The notes beneath the pieces were generated by a model, which saw only the letters and a program-made list of their open reading frames with translations, did not search any database and was not told the origin of the DNA. Below, one piece after another: positions 1 through 7,425 of a stretch of 64,000 bases of DNA. The stretch comes from Jeongeupia chitinilytica (GTDB lineage: Bacteria > Pseudomonadota > Gammaproteobacteria > Burkholderiales > Chitinibacteraceae): NCBI RefSeq assembly GCF_014652315.1, contig NZ_BMYO01000002.1:492602-556601 (forward strand), in the 5' to 3' direction. Position 1 is the first letter of the stretch; every line of letters starts with the position of its first letter. The position numbers and the translations under genes are program-made.

Positions 1-1
1 C

Positions 2-142
2 GGCAACGTCGAGGAGGTTGCCCGGCGTACCGTTGGCCAGCACCTGCTCGATTACGTGTCGTCGGTCAATCGCTACTACCTGGCCTACCAGGCGGCGGAC
101 CACAGTGCCGACAAGCGCGAAGCGAGCAAGCCGGGCAAGTAG
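2..142 (+). CDS. C-terminal fragment of an unidentified protein
   Basis: An open frame enters from the left window edge and ends at TAG 140-142, giving about 46 residues (GNVEEVARRTVGQHLL at the start, a Lys-rich end). It converges on glnD, whose stop lies 18 bp away. I do not recognise the family. The tail is hydrophilic and has no membrane segment. Only the GC-rich codon use and position support it as a gene; the upstream sequence is needed for identification. Confidence 0.5.
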   Translation, partial: GNVEEVARRTVGQHLLDYVSSVNRYYLAYQAADHSADKREASKPGK

Positions 143-160
143 CGGCGGGTTGTGTTGCCG

Positions 161-2716
161 CTAGACCTGCAGCGCCTGCAGCAGTTCGCCTTCCAGCTGG
201 CGGATGTTGCGCTCGTCGCCAAGCCGCGGCCCCGAAATCAGGAAGTTGTCTTCCGCGCGTTCGCCCAGCGTCATGATCTTGGCGCTCTGGATGTCGATGC
301 GGTTGTCGGCCAGTACCCGGGCAATGGTCGAGAGCAGGCCGGGGCGGTCGCCCGCGGCGATCGACAGGACGTGATACTTGCCGCGTTCATCGGCGCGGAT
401 CAGGACGTGCGGCTGCACCGGAAAGTGCTTGAGCTGGCGCGAAATGCGCGCCTTGACGGGCGCCGGCAGCGGGCCGGCCTTGGCCAGCTGCGAGGCCAGC
501 TCGTACTCGACGAAGCCGATCAGGTCGCGATAGCTGTCGTGGCGGTTTTCCGGAATGAAAACGTAGAAGCTGTCGAGTGCATACCCGTGGTGGGTCGTGT
601 GCACGTGCGCGTCGAAGATGTTGTAGCCGGCCCGCTCGAAAAAGCTGCAGATCCGAGCAAACAGGTCCGGCGTATCGCGGGTGTAGACGAAGACCTGCAG
701 CCCTTCGCCTGACTCGGACAGCCGCGCGCGGACGACGGCGCTGTCGCTGTTGACCTTGTTGAAAAGCTGGCGGGTGTGCCAGGCGATTTCACGGGCTTCG
801 TGGCGCAGAAAGTAGACGGTGTCGAGCTCGTTCCAGAAGGCGGTGTGCGCATCGTCGCGCAGACCGTACAGCCGCAACTGGCTCAGCGCGTCTTCCTGGC
901 GTTCTTCCAGCCAGGTCGATGGCGGCAGGTCTTCGGCGGCGAGCTGGCGTTGCGTCGCCTTGAACAGGTCTTCGAGCAGCTTTGCTTTCCACGCGTTCCA
1001 GACCTTGGGGCTGGTGCCGCGGATGTCGGCGACGGTGAGCAGGTAAAGCGCGTTCAACCGGCGCTGGGTGCCGACGAGCCGGGCAAAGTTCGCTACGACC
1101 TCGGGATCGTAGACGTCCTGCTTCTGCGCGACGTGCGACATCGTCAGGTGGTGCTGGACCAGCCAGACGATCAGTTCGCGGTCCTCGGGCTGCAGCGGGT
1201 GCTGTCCGGCAAACTCGCGGGCGATGTCGGCACCCAGTTTCGAGTGATCGCCGCCGCGTCCCTTGCCGATGTCGTGGAACAGCGCGGCGAGATAAAGCAC
1301 CTCCGGTCGCTCGAACCCCTCGATCAGTCGCGAGCACAGCGGGTATTCGTGGGTAAAGGCCGGCTGGGCAAAACGGCGCATGTTGCGCAGTACCATCAGC
1401 GTGTGCTCGTCGACGGTGTAAACGTGGAACAGGTCGTGTTGCATCCGGCCGACCAGTTCGCCGAAGCGCGGAATGTAACGGCCAAGCACGCCGTACTGGT
1501 TCATCCGCCGCAGAATCCGGGTCAGCCCGCGCGGTTCGCGGAACAGCTGGATGAACAGCTCGCGGTTGTGCGGATCGGCGCGGAAATCGTCGTCGATGCG
1601 CGGACGGGCGTGCCAGAGCGCGCGCAGCGTTTCCGGAGCGATGTCGGTGACGTCGCGCTGTTGCTCGAACTGCAGGAAGACTTCAAGAATCGCCGACGGC
1701 TCGCGTTCGAACACGTCCGGCGTGGTGATCTCCAGCGTGTTGCCGCGCAGCCGGAAGCGCGGGTTGATCACCACCGCATTGCTGCCGATGTGCGAAAAAA
1801 TCCGCGTCCGCAGTGCCTGGACCAGCAGCGGGGTCAGCTGGGTGACGATGCGTGCGGCCAGGTAGTAGCGTGCCATCAGCTGTTCGCTGGCACGCAGCTT
1901 GCCGTCGTCCTCGTAACCGAACAGGTCGGCCAGCCGGTTCTGGTAATCGAAAAGGATGCGGTCTTCGCGGCGACGGGCCAGCCAGTGCAGCTGGATGCGG
2001 ATGGTCCGCAATACGCGCTCGGCGCGTCGCAGCTTCTGGCCTTCCTCGCGGGTCAGCATGCCCAGTGCGGCCAGTGCGCGCCAGTCGCGGCCGAGCCCGA
2101 GGCTGGCGGCAATCCAGCCGATCAGGTGCAGGTCGCGCAGTCCGCCGGGAGCTTCCTTGAGGTTGGGTTCGAGCTTGTAGGTGGCGTTCTGGAACCGGCC
2201 GTAGCGGGCCTGCTGTTCGAGCAGCTTGGCCTCGAAGAATTCCTTCGGGTCGATGTAGCGGTAGACGGTGTCGCGGAACGCGGTAAAGCGCGTTGCGTCG
2301 CCGACCAGAAGCCTCGACTCCAGCAGCGCGGTCTGGACGGTGATGTCCTTTTCCGCCTCGGCCAGGCAGTCGGCAACGGTGCGGACCGAGTGGCCGACCT
2401 CGAGCCCGATGTCCCACAGCTCGCCGACAAACACCTCGAGCTTTTCCAGCAATGCCGGGCTCGGCTGGTCCGGCAGCAGGATCAGCAGGTCGATGTCCGA
2501 GTGCGGGTACAGCTCGCCCCGGCCGTAACCGCCGACGGCAACCAGCAGGACATCGCAACCGAAGTGGTGACGACCCCAGAGTTCGGACAGCGTGGCGTCG
2601 GTCTGCTTGGCCAGCGTGCGCAGCATCGGCGCGGCGCGGCGCGGCGCGGCGAAGCGCTCGCGGATTGCCGTCTTGGCGGCGGCATAGTCGTCGCGGATCG
2701 CAGTGACCGGGCGCAT
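161..2716 (-). CDS. glnD: bifunctional uridylyltransferase/uridylyl-removing enzyme GlnD
   Basis: GlnD senses glutamine and uridylylates or de-uridylylates the PII proteins, linking nitrogen status to glutamine synthetase and NtrC. The 851-residue protein has the full domain order. The nucleotidyltransferase motif GGYGRGE is at residues 62-68, followed by SDID with the metal-binding aspartates. A linker follows, then an HD domain with LFHDIGKGRGGDHS. Two C-terminal ACT domains follow, one around FARICSFFERAGYNIFDAHV and one around DRPGLLSTIARVLADNRID. The length is close to E. coli GlnD (890). It lies 24 bp downstream of map on the same strand, so the two are probably co-transcribed. All catalytic motifs look intact. 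Confidence 0.97.
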   Translation of the reverse strand: MRPVTAIRDDYAAAKTAIRERFAAPRRAAPMLRTLAKQTDATLSELWGRHHFGCDVLLVAVGGYGRGELYPHSDIDLLILLPDQPSPALLEKLEVFVGELWDIGLEVGHSVRTVADCLAEAEKDITVQTALLESRLLVGDATRFTAFRDTVYRYIDPKEFFEAKLLEQQARYGRFQNATYKLEPNLKEAPGGLRDLHLIGWIAASLGLGRDWRALAALGMLTREEGQKLRRAERVLRTIRIQLHWLARRREDRILFDYQNRLADLFGYEDDGKLRASEQLMARYYLAARIVTQLTPLLVQALRTRIFSHIGSNAVVINPRFRLRGNTLEITTPDVFEREPSAILEVFLQFEQQRDVTDIAPETLRALWHARPRIDDDFRADPHNRELFIQLFREPRGLTRILRRMNQYGVLGRYIPRFGELVGRMQHDLFHVYTVDEHTLMVLRNMRRFAQPAFTHEYPLCSRLIEGFERPEVLYLAALFHDIGKGRGGDHSKLGADIAREFAGQHPLQPEDRELIVWLVQHHLTMSHVAQKQDVYDPEVVANFARLVGTQRRLNALYLLTVADIRGTSPKVWNAWKAKLLEDLFKATQRQLAAEDLPPSTWLEERQEDALSQLRLYGLRDDAHTAFWNELDTVYFLRHEAREIAWHTRQLFNKVNSDSAVVRARLSESGEGLQVFVYTRDTPDLFARICSFFERAGYNIFDAHVHTTHHGYALDSFYVFIPENRHDSYRDLIGFVEYELASQLAKAGPLPAPVKARISRQLKHFPVQPHVLIRADERGKYHVLSIAAGDRPGLLSTIARVLADNRIDIQSAKIMTLGERAEDNFLISGPRLGDERNIRQLEGELLQALQV

Positions 2717-2740
2717 GAACTGTCCTTTGTCTGGGCTTGC

Positions 2741-3550
2741 TCAGTCGAGCAGGTAACGTTCCGGGCGGGCCGGCGTGCCGGCGGAAACGGTCAGGACTTC
2801 GTAGCCGCTGTCGGTGACGAGGATGGTGTGTTCCCACTGGGCCGAGAGACTGCGGTCCTTGGTGACGATGGTCCACCCGTCGGGCATGGCCTTCAACTCG
2901 CGTTTGCCGGCATTGATCATCGGCTCGATCGTGAAGATCATGCCGGGTACGAGTTCGATGCCGGTGCCGGCCTTGCCGTAATGGACGACCTGCGGTTCTT
3001 CATGGAAGACCTGGCCGATGCCGTGGCCGCAGAACTCGCGCACGACCGAGAAACCGGCTTTCTCCGCGTATTTCTGGATCGCTGCGCCGATGTCGCCGAG
3101 GTGCGCGCCGGGCTTTACCTGGTCGATGCCGATCCACATGCAGTCGTAGGTGACCTGTACCAGCCGCTTGGCGTGCGGCGGCACCTTGTCGCCGATCAGG
3201 AAGGTACGGCTGGTGTCGCCGTGGTAGCCGTCCTTGATCACGGTGATGTCGAGGTTGACGATGTCGCCGTTCTTCAGCGGCTTGTCGTTGGGGATGCCGT
3301 GGCAGATCACGTTGTTCACCGAGGTGCAGATCGACTTCGGGTACGGCGTGTAGCCGGGCGGACAATAGTTCAGTGGCGCGGCGATCGTGCCCTGCACGTC
3401 GCGCATGTAATCGGCGCACAGCCGGTCGAGGGTCTCGGTCGTGACGCCGGGGACGACGTGCGGCGTGATGAAGTCGAGCACCTCGCTGGCCAAGCGGCCG
3501 GCAATGCGCATTTTTGCGATGTCTTCGCTGGTCTTGATGACGATCGTCAT
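2741..3550 (-). CDS. map: type I methionine aminopeptidase
   Basis: Removes the initiator methionine from nascent proteins; a cytoplasmic metalloprotease. The 269 residues match the type I class with no N-terminal extension. The expected metal ligands are visible: Asp in DITVIKDGYHGDTS (two Asp), His in GHGIGQVFHEEP, Glu in IFTIEPM and Glu in QWEHTILVT. The gene precedes glnD by 24 bp. In many bacteria map sits beside rpsB, tsf or glnD, so the pairing is normal. Nothing is odd in the sequence. Confidence 0.97.
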   Translation of the reverse strand: MTIVIKTSEDIAKMRIAGRLASEVLDFITPHVVPGVTTETLDRLCADYMRDVQGTIAAPLNYCPPGYTPYPKSICTSVNNVICHGIPNDKPLKNGDIVNLDITVIKDGYHGDTSRTFLIGDKVPPHAKRLVQVTYDCMWIGIDQVKPGAHLGDIGAAIQKYAEKAGFSVVREFCGHGIGQVFHEEPQVVHYGKAGTGIELVPGMIFTIEPMINAGKRELKAMPDGWTIVTKDRSLSAQWEHTILVTDSGYEVLTVSAGTPARPERYLLD

Positions 3551-3568
3551 GGGGTGTCCTGAAATGGC

Positions 3569-3592
3569 GAAGAGAGGCGTGCGCCTCTCTTC
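3569..3592 (-). terminator. hairpin between minE and map
   Basis: Perfect 10-bp inverted repeat (GAAGAGAGGC and GCCTCTCTTC) with a 4-base loop, directly after the minE stop and just before map. The U-tract on the minus strand is weak, so it may act as an inefficient terminator or an mRNA stabiliser separating minCDE from map-glnD. Confidence 0.55.
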
Positions 3593-3617
3593 GGGTCGTA
3601 TGGCGAATGCTTACATT

Positions 3618-3881
3618 CTATCGCCGTGGCGCTTCCGGAAGCACGATATTCACTTCGAGCACTTCCATGTCGTCCCGCTTGTCGAGTTGGACCTTGATGT
3701 CGTCCGGATTGACCGAGACGTACTTGGAGATGACTTCCATCAGCTCCTTCTGCAACTGCGGCAGGTAATCCGGGGTGGCGCGGCCACCGGCGCGCTCGTG
3801 CGCGAGGATGATCTGCAGGCGTTCACGGGCAACCGAGGCGGTCTTCTTCTTCTCGCCGAAAAAATAACTCAGGATGGACAT
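3618..3881 (-). CDS. minE: cell division topological specificity factor MinE
   Basis: MinE drives pole-to-pole oscillation of MinCD by stimulating the MinD ATPase at the membrane. The 87-residue protein starts MSILSYFFGEKKKTASVA, the usual membrane-binding N-terminus, followed by the MinD-contact helix RERLQIILAHERA and the dimeric topology domain. It begins 3 bp after the minD stop, so translation is probably coupled. Length and sequence are typical. Confidence 0.96.
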   Translation of the reverse strand: MSILSYFFGEKKKTASVARERLQIILAHERAGGRATPDYLPQLQKELMEVISKYVSVNPDDIKVQLDKRDDMEVLEVNIVLPEAPRR

Positions 3882-3884
3882 GCA

Positions 3885-4694
3885 TCAACCTCCAAAGAGC
3901 CGCTTCCAGAACGGCTGCTTCGGTGCATCAATAAACCGCAACGGCTTCTGTTCGCCGAGGAAGCGGGCGACAACATCCTTGTACGCTTCGGAGACGTCCG
4001 AACCGTTCAGGTGGATAGCCGGCGAGCCGGCGTTCGAGGCCTGCAGCACGCTTTCCGATTCGGGGATCACGCCGATCAGCGAAATGCGCAGCAGGTGCTG
4101 GACGTCGTCGAGCGAGAGCATTTCGCCCGAATCGACCCGCTTGGGGCTGTAGCGGGTGACCAGCAGGTGGGTCTTCACCGAGCCGCCTTCCTCGGCCTTC
4201 TTCGACTTGGCGTCGAGGATGCCGATGATGCGGTCCGAGTCGCGTACCGAGCTGACTTCCGGGTTGGTGACGACGATGGCTTCGTCGGCGAAATACAGCG
4301 CCAGGAAGGCGCCGGTTTCGATGCCGGCCGGGCTGTCGCAGATCACGTAGTCGAAGGCTTCGTGTTCGAGTTCCTTCAGGACCTTCTCGACACCTTCCTT
4401 CGACAGTGCGTCCTTGTCGCGGGTCTGCGATGCCGGCAGGATGAACAGGTTGTCGCAGTTCTTGTCCTTGATCAGTGCCTGTTTCAGTGACGCTTCGCCC
4501 TGGATGACGTTGACGAAGTCGTACACGACGCGGCGCTCGCAGCCCATGATCAGGTCGAGGTTGCGCAGGCCGACGTCGAAGTCGATGACGGCCGTCTTGA
4601 AGCCGCGCAGTGCGAGGCCCGATGCGAAGCTGGCGCTGGTGGTGGTCTTGCCTACGCCCCCCTTGCCGGAGGTGACGACGATGATCTTGGCCAC
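3885..4694 (-). CDS. minD: septum site-determining ATPase MinD
   Basis: Membrane-associated ParA-type ATPase that recruits MinC and is displaced by MinE. The deviant Walker A motif GKGGVGKTT is at residues 10-18, DFDVGLRNLD follows in switch I, and YVICDSPAGIE is the Walker B region. The C-terminal amphipathic helix ends FWKRLFGG, the membrane-targeting sequence. The protein has 269 residues. It is the middle gene of minC-minD-minE, 32 bp after minC. Confidence 0.97.
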   Translation of the reverse strand: MAKIIVVTSGKGGVGKTTTSASFASGLALRGFKTAVIDFDVGLRNLDLIMGCERRVVYDFVNVIQGEASLKQALIKDKNCDNLFILPASQTRDKDALSKEGVEKVLKELEHEAFDYVICDSPAGIETGAFLALYFADEAIVVTNPEVSSVRDSDRIIGILDAKSKKAEEGGSVKTHLLVTRYSPKRVDSGEMLSLDDVQHLLRISLIGVIPESESVLQASNAGSPAIHLNGSDVSEAYKDVVARFLGEQKPLRFIDAPKQPFWKRLFGG

Positions 4695-4726
4695 GTTGCA
4701 GGATTCCTTTTTCTGTATCTGGTGGT

Positions 4727-5437
4727 TTAGACGAGGCCGCTCAGGGCTTCGATCACGAGTTTGTTTTCGTCGAGGCGCACTTGGGCAGCGCCCGACTTGA
4801 TGTTGGCCGGCAGCGCTTCGTCCAGCGTCCGGTAGACGCCGGCAATCGAAACGAGTTCGGCTTCGAGGCAGGTGGTGTAGACACGGGCGCCGGTATCGCC
4901 GCGGGCGCCAGCCAGGGCACGACCACGCAGCGGCGCATAGACGTGGATGCTGCCGTCGGCGATGACTTCTGCACCGTTCGAGACCAGTGCCAGCACGACA
5001 AGATCGCCGCCCCGCGCATAGACCTGCTGACCGGCGCGGATCGGCTTGGTCACGATCATGGCCGGTACGCGTTCGGCCGCCACCGGTTTCGGTGTCGGCA
5101 GCTGGGTGACGGCATCCTCGTCGATGACGATCAGCCCTGCTTCGGCTGCCTCGGCGAGCTGTGCGTCATTGCCGCCCTGTGCGGCGACAAGGTTGAGGCC
5201 GAACCGCGCGAGCTGGTCGATCAGTCGCTGCAGCGTGGCAACGTCCGGTGTTTCGGGCAATGCAGCAAAATCGATGGCGACATGACTGCCGCTGAGCATG
5301 TGTTCGCCGTCGCCGAGCTTCTCGCGCAACTCGGCGTCGATCTGTGCGACGTCGAGCGTGGCCGGCACGAAGCTGACCAGCTGGACGCTGGCGCTCTTGA
5401 ATTCGAAGGCTGTGGCCTCTTGGGTACCGCTGGGCAT
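4727..5437 (-). CDS. minC: septum site-determining protein MinC
   Basis: Inhibitor of FtsZ polymerisation, positioned by MinD. The 236 residues show the two-domain layout: an N-terminal FtsZ-binding domain (to about residue 110), a Pro/Val/Ala-rich linker, and a C-terminal beta-helix domain with repeated glycines (IRAGQQVYARGGDLVVL, GRALAGARGDTGARVY) that dimerises and binds MinD. First gene of the min operon. The 124-bp region upstream (5438-5561) holds the probable promoter, but no clear -35/-10 pair is apparent. Confidence 0.96.
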   Translation of the reverse strand: MPSGTQEATAFEFKSASVQLVSFVPATLDVAQIDAELREKLGDGEHMLSGSHVAIDFAALPETPDVATLQRLIDQLARFGLNLVAAQGGNDAQLAEAAEAGLIVIDEDAVTQLPTPKPVAAERVPAMIVTKPIRAGQQVYARGGDLVVLALVSNGAEVIADGSIHVYAPLRGRALAGARGDTGARVYTTCLEAELVSIAGVYRTLDEALPANIKSGAAQVRLDENKLVIEALSGLV

Positions 5438-5561
5438 GGGTGTCTGTTGCAGGCAAAGGAAGTGCCGAGTGTACCGGTTCGATACGGGGGGCGGAAGCTG
5501 TAGTTGTGCGTAAGCGTGCGGTCCGCAGGCCGCGCTGTGAGCGCGGTTACAGTGGTGGCGG

Positions 5562-6380
5562 CTAGAACACCCGGCGCTTCAGGCCGCTGTGGTGCAGGAT
5601 CGAGCTTGCCAGCTCCTCGATCGACAGCGAGGTGGTGTTCAGATAGGGGATCTGCGCCTGCTTCATCAGCGTTTCGGCCTCGGAGACCTCGGCGCGGCAG
5701 ATGTCGATCGACGCGTAATGGCTGCCCGGTTTGCGCTCGGCGCGGATCTGCGAGAGCCGCTCGGGCTGGATTGTCAGTCCGAACAGTTTGTTGCGGTGAT
5801 TCGCCAGCACCCTTGGCAGCTTGTGGTCGGAGAAGTCTTCCGGCGTCAACGGATAGTTGGCGGCCTTGATGCCGTACTGCAGCGCCAGATACAGGCAGGT
5901 CGGCGTCTTGCCGGCCCGCGAAACGCCGACGAGGATCACGTCGGCATCGGCCAGGTTGCGCGACACGCCCCCATCGTCATGGCTCATCGAATAGTTCACC
6001 GCATCGATGCGGTTCTTGTATTCCTCGAAGTTGGCGATGCCGTGCACCTTGCCTGCGGTGTGCGACGACATGACGCCGAGTTCTTCCTCGAGCGGCTTGA
6101 TGAAGGTCGCGAAAATGTCGACCGTCAGCGCTTCCTCGATATAGAAGCACTGCCGCAGTTCCTCGTCGATCAGCGTGGAGAAGATCACCGGCCGCACGCC
6201 ATCGGTCCGTGCCTGTTCGCGGATCTGTTCGATCGCTTCGCGCGCCTTGTCGATGCTGTCGATGTAGGGCAGCGTGATGCGGCGGAAGTTGACCTCTTCG
6301 AACTGGCTGATCAGGCTGTGACCGAGCATCTCTGCGGTGATGCCGGTCCGGCCGGAAACGAAGAACGCGGTGCGGGGCAT
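5562..6380 (-). CDS. ppsR: PEP synthase regulatory protein, second copy
   Basis: PpsR is a bifunctional kinase/pyrophosphorylase that inactivates PEP synthase by ADP-dependent threonine phosphorylation and reactivates it with phosphate. The 272 residues carry the P-loop GVSRAGKTPT and the conserved PLTPEDF and RRITLPYID segments. It lies 25 bp downstream of a second 272-residue paralogue, clearly homologous along the full length but diverged at many positions, including the P-loop (AG here, AA there). The two are probably co-transcribed from the ppsA-facing promoter region. Whether both act on PpsA is unknown. Confidence 0.93.
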   Translation of the reverse strand: MPRTAFFVSGRTGITAEMLGHSLISQFEEVNFRRITLPYIDSIDKAREAIEQIREQARTDGVRPVIFSTLIDEELRQCFYIEEALTVDIFATFIKPLEEELGVMSSHTAGKVHGIANFEEYKNRIDAVNYSMSHDDGGVSRNLADADVILVGVSRAGKTPTCLYLALQYGIKAANYPLTPEDFSDHKLPRVLANHRNKLFGLTIQPERLSQIRAERKPGSHYASIDICRAEVSEAETLMKQAQIPYLNTTSLSIEELASSILHHSGLKRRVF

Positions 6381-6405
6381 GACAACTCCGGGATGGCCGT
6401 GCGGC

Positions 6406-7224
6406 TCAGTAGGTGCGCCGGGTCAGGCCGGTGCGGTGCATGATGGTGGTGGCAAGCTCTTCGATCGAGCGGGTCGTCGAAGCAAGGTAGGGGACGCCGA
6501 CGTGGCGCATCAGTGCTTCGGCTTCGCCGACTTCGAACTGACAGTTGTCGAGTGCCGCGTACTTGCTGTTCGGCTTGCGTTCCTCGCGGATCTGCGCGAG
6601 CCGGACCGGGTCGATCGTCAGGCCGAACAGTTTGTTGCGGTACGGTAACAGCAGCTTCGGCAAGGTATGTTGACCGAAGTCTTCCGGCGTCAGCGGATAG
6701 TTGGCGGCCTTGATGCCGTACTGCAGTGCCAGATACAGGCAGGTCGGCGTCTTTGCGGCGCGGGAAACGCCGATCAGGATGATGTCGGCTTCGTTCAGGT
6801 CGCGCGGCATCACGCCGTCGTCATGGTTGAGGGCGAAATTGACCGCGTCGATCCGCGCCTTGTATTCCTCGAAATTGGCGATGCCGTGGGTCTTGCCGAC
6901 CGAGTGTGAAGATTCACGGCCGAGCTCCTTTTCGAGCGGACCGATGAAAATCTCGAAGAAATCCAGCGTGAGTGCCTCGTCGACATGAATGATCGCGCGC
7001 AGTTCGTCATCGACGACGGTCGAGAAAACGATGGGTCGGCAACCGTCGACTTCGGCCTGATGGCGGATGCGCGCCGTGGCCTCGTGCGCTTTTTCGGTGC
7101 TGTCGATGTACGGTAGGGTGATGCGGCGGAAGTTCACGTCCTCGAACTGGGTGATCAGGCTGTGACCGAGCATTTCTGCGGTAATGCCGGTACGGTCGGA
7201 TACGAAGAAGGCGGTGCGAGGCAT
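6406..7224 (-). CDS. ppsR: PEP synthase regulatory protein, copy next to ppsA
   Basis: Same family and length (272 residues) as its downstream neighbour. It has MPRTAFFVSDRTGITAEMLG at the N-terminus and a P-loop GVSRAAKTPT. It is divergent from ppsA across about 200 bp, the usual arrangement for the regulator and its target, so this copy is the more likely cognate regulator. The intact motifs in both copies argue against one being a dying duplicate. Confidence 0.93.
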   Translation of the reverse strand: MPRTAFFVSDRTGITAEMLGHSLITQFEDVNFRRITLPYIDSTEKAHEATARIRHQAEVDGCRPIVFSTVVDDELRAIIHVDEALTLDFFEIFIGPLEKELGRESSHSVGKTHGIANFEEYKARIDAVNFALNHDDGVMPRDLNEADIILIGVSRAAKTPTCLYLALQYGIKAANYPLTPEDFGQHTLPKLLLPYRNKLFGLTIDPVRLAQIREERKPNSKYAALDNCQFEVGEAEALMRHVGVPYLASTTRSIEELATTIMHRTGLTRRTY

Positions 7225-7425
7225 CGAGGCTCCGTGCGGCGAGGCGGATCGGTTGGCGGTGGCGGGCGAGTATGCCCACTCGCGATTTTCACCGCCAATT
7301 CCGGGATAGCATGTAAAGGATTATCCCGACTAGGCGAGAGGGACCAGGTGCCTAGAATGGCAGTAACCCTTTTCGCATTGCAACATTTTTAGTTCCCACA
7401 AACCTTTCTGGATCTGAGGCCGCTG

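Noticed and set aside
776..3562. Long plus-strand frame of 928 codons opposite glnD and map
   Set aside because: It mirrors two well-identified genes; GC-rich third positions keep the antisense frame open, and the translation has no domain character.
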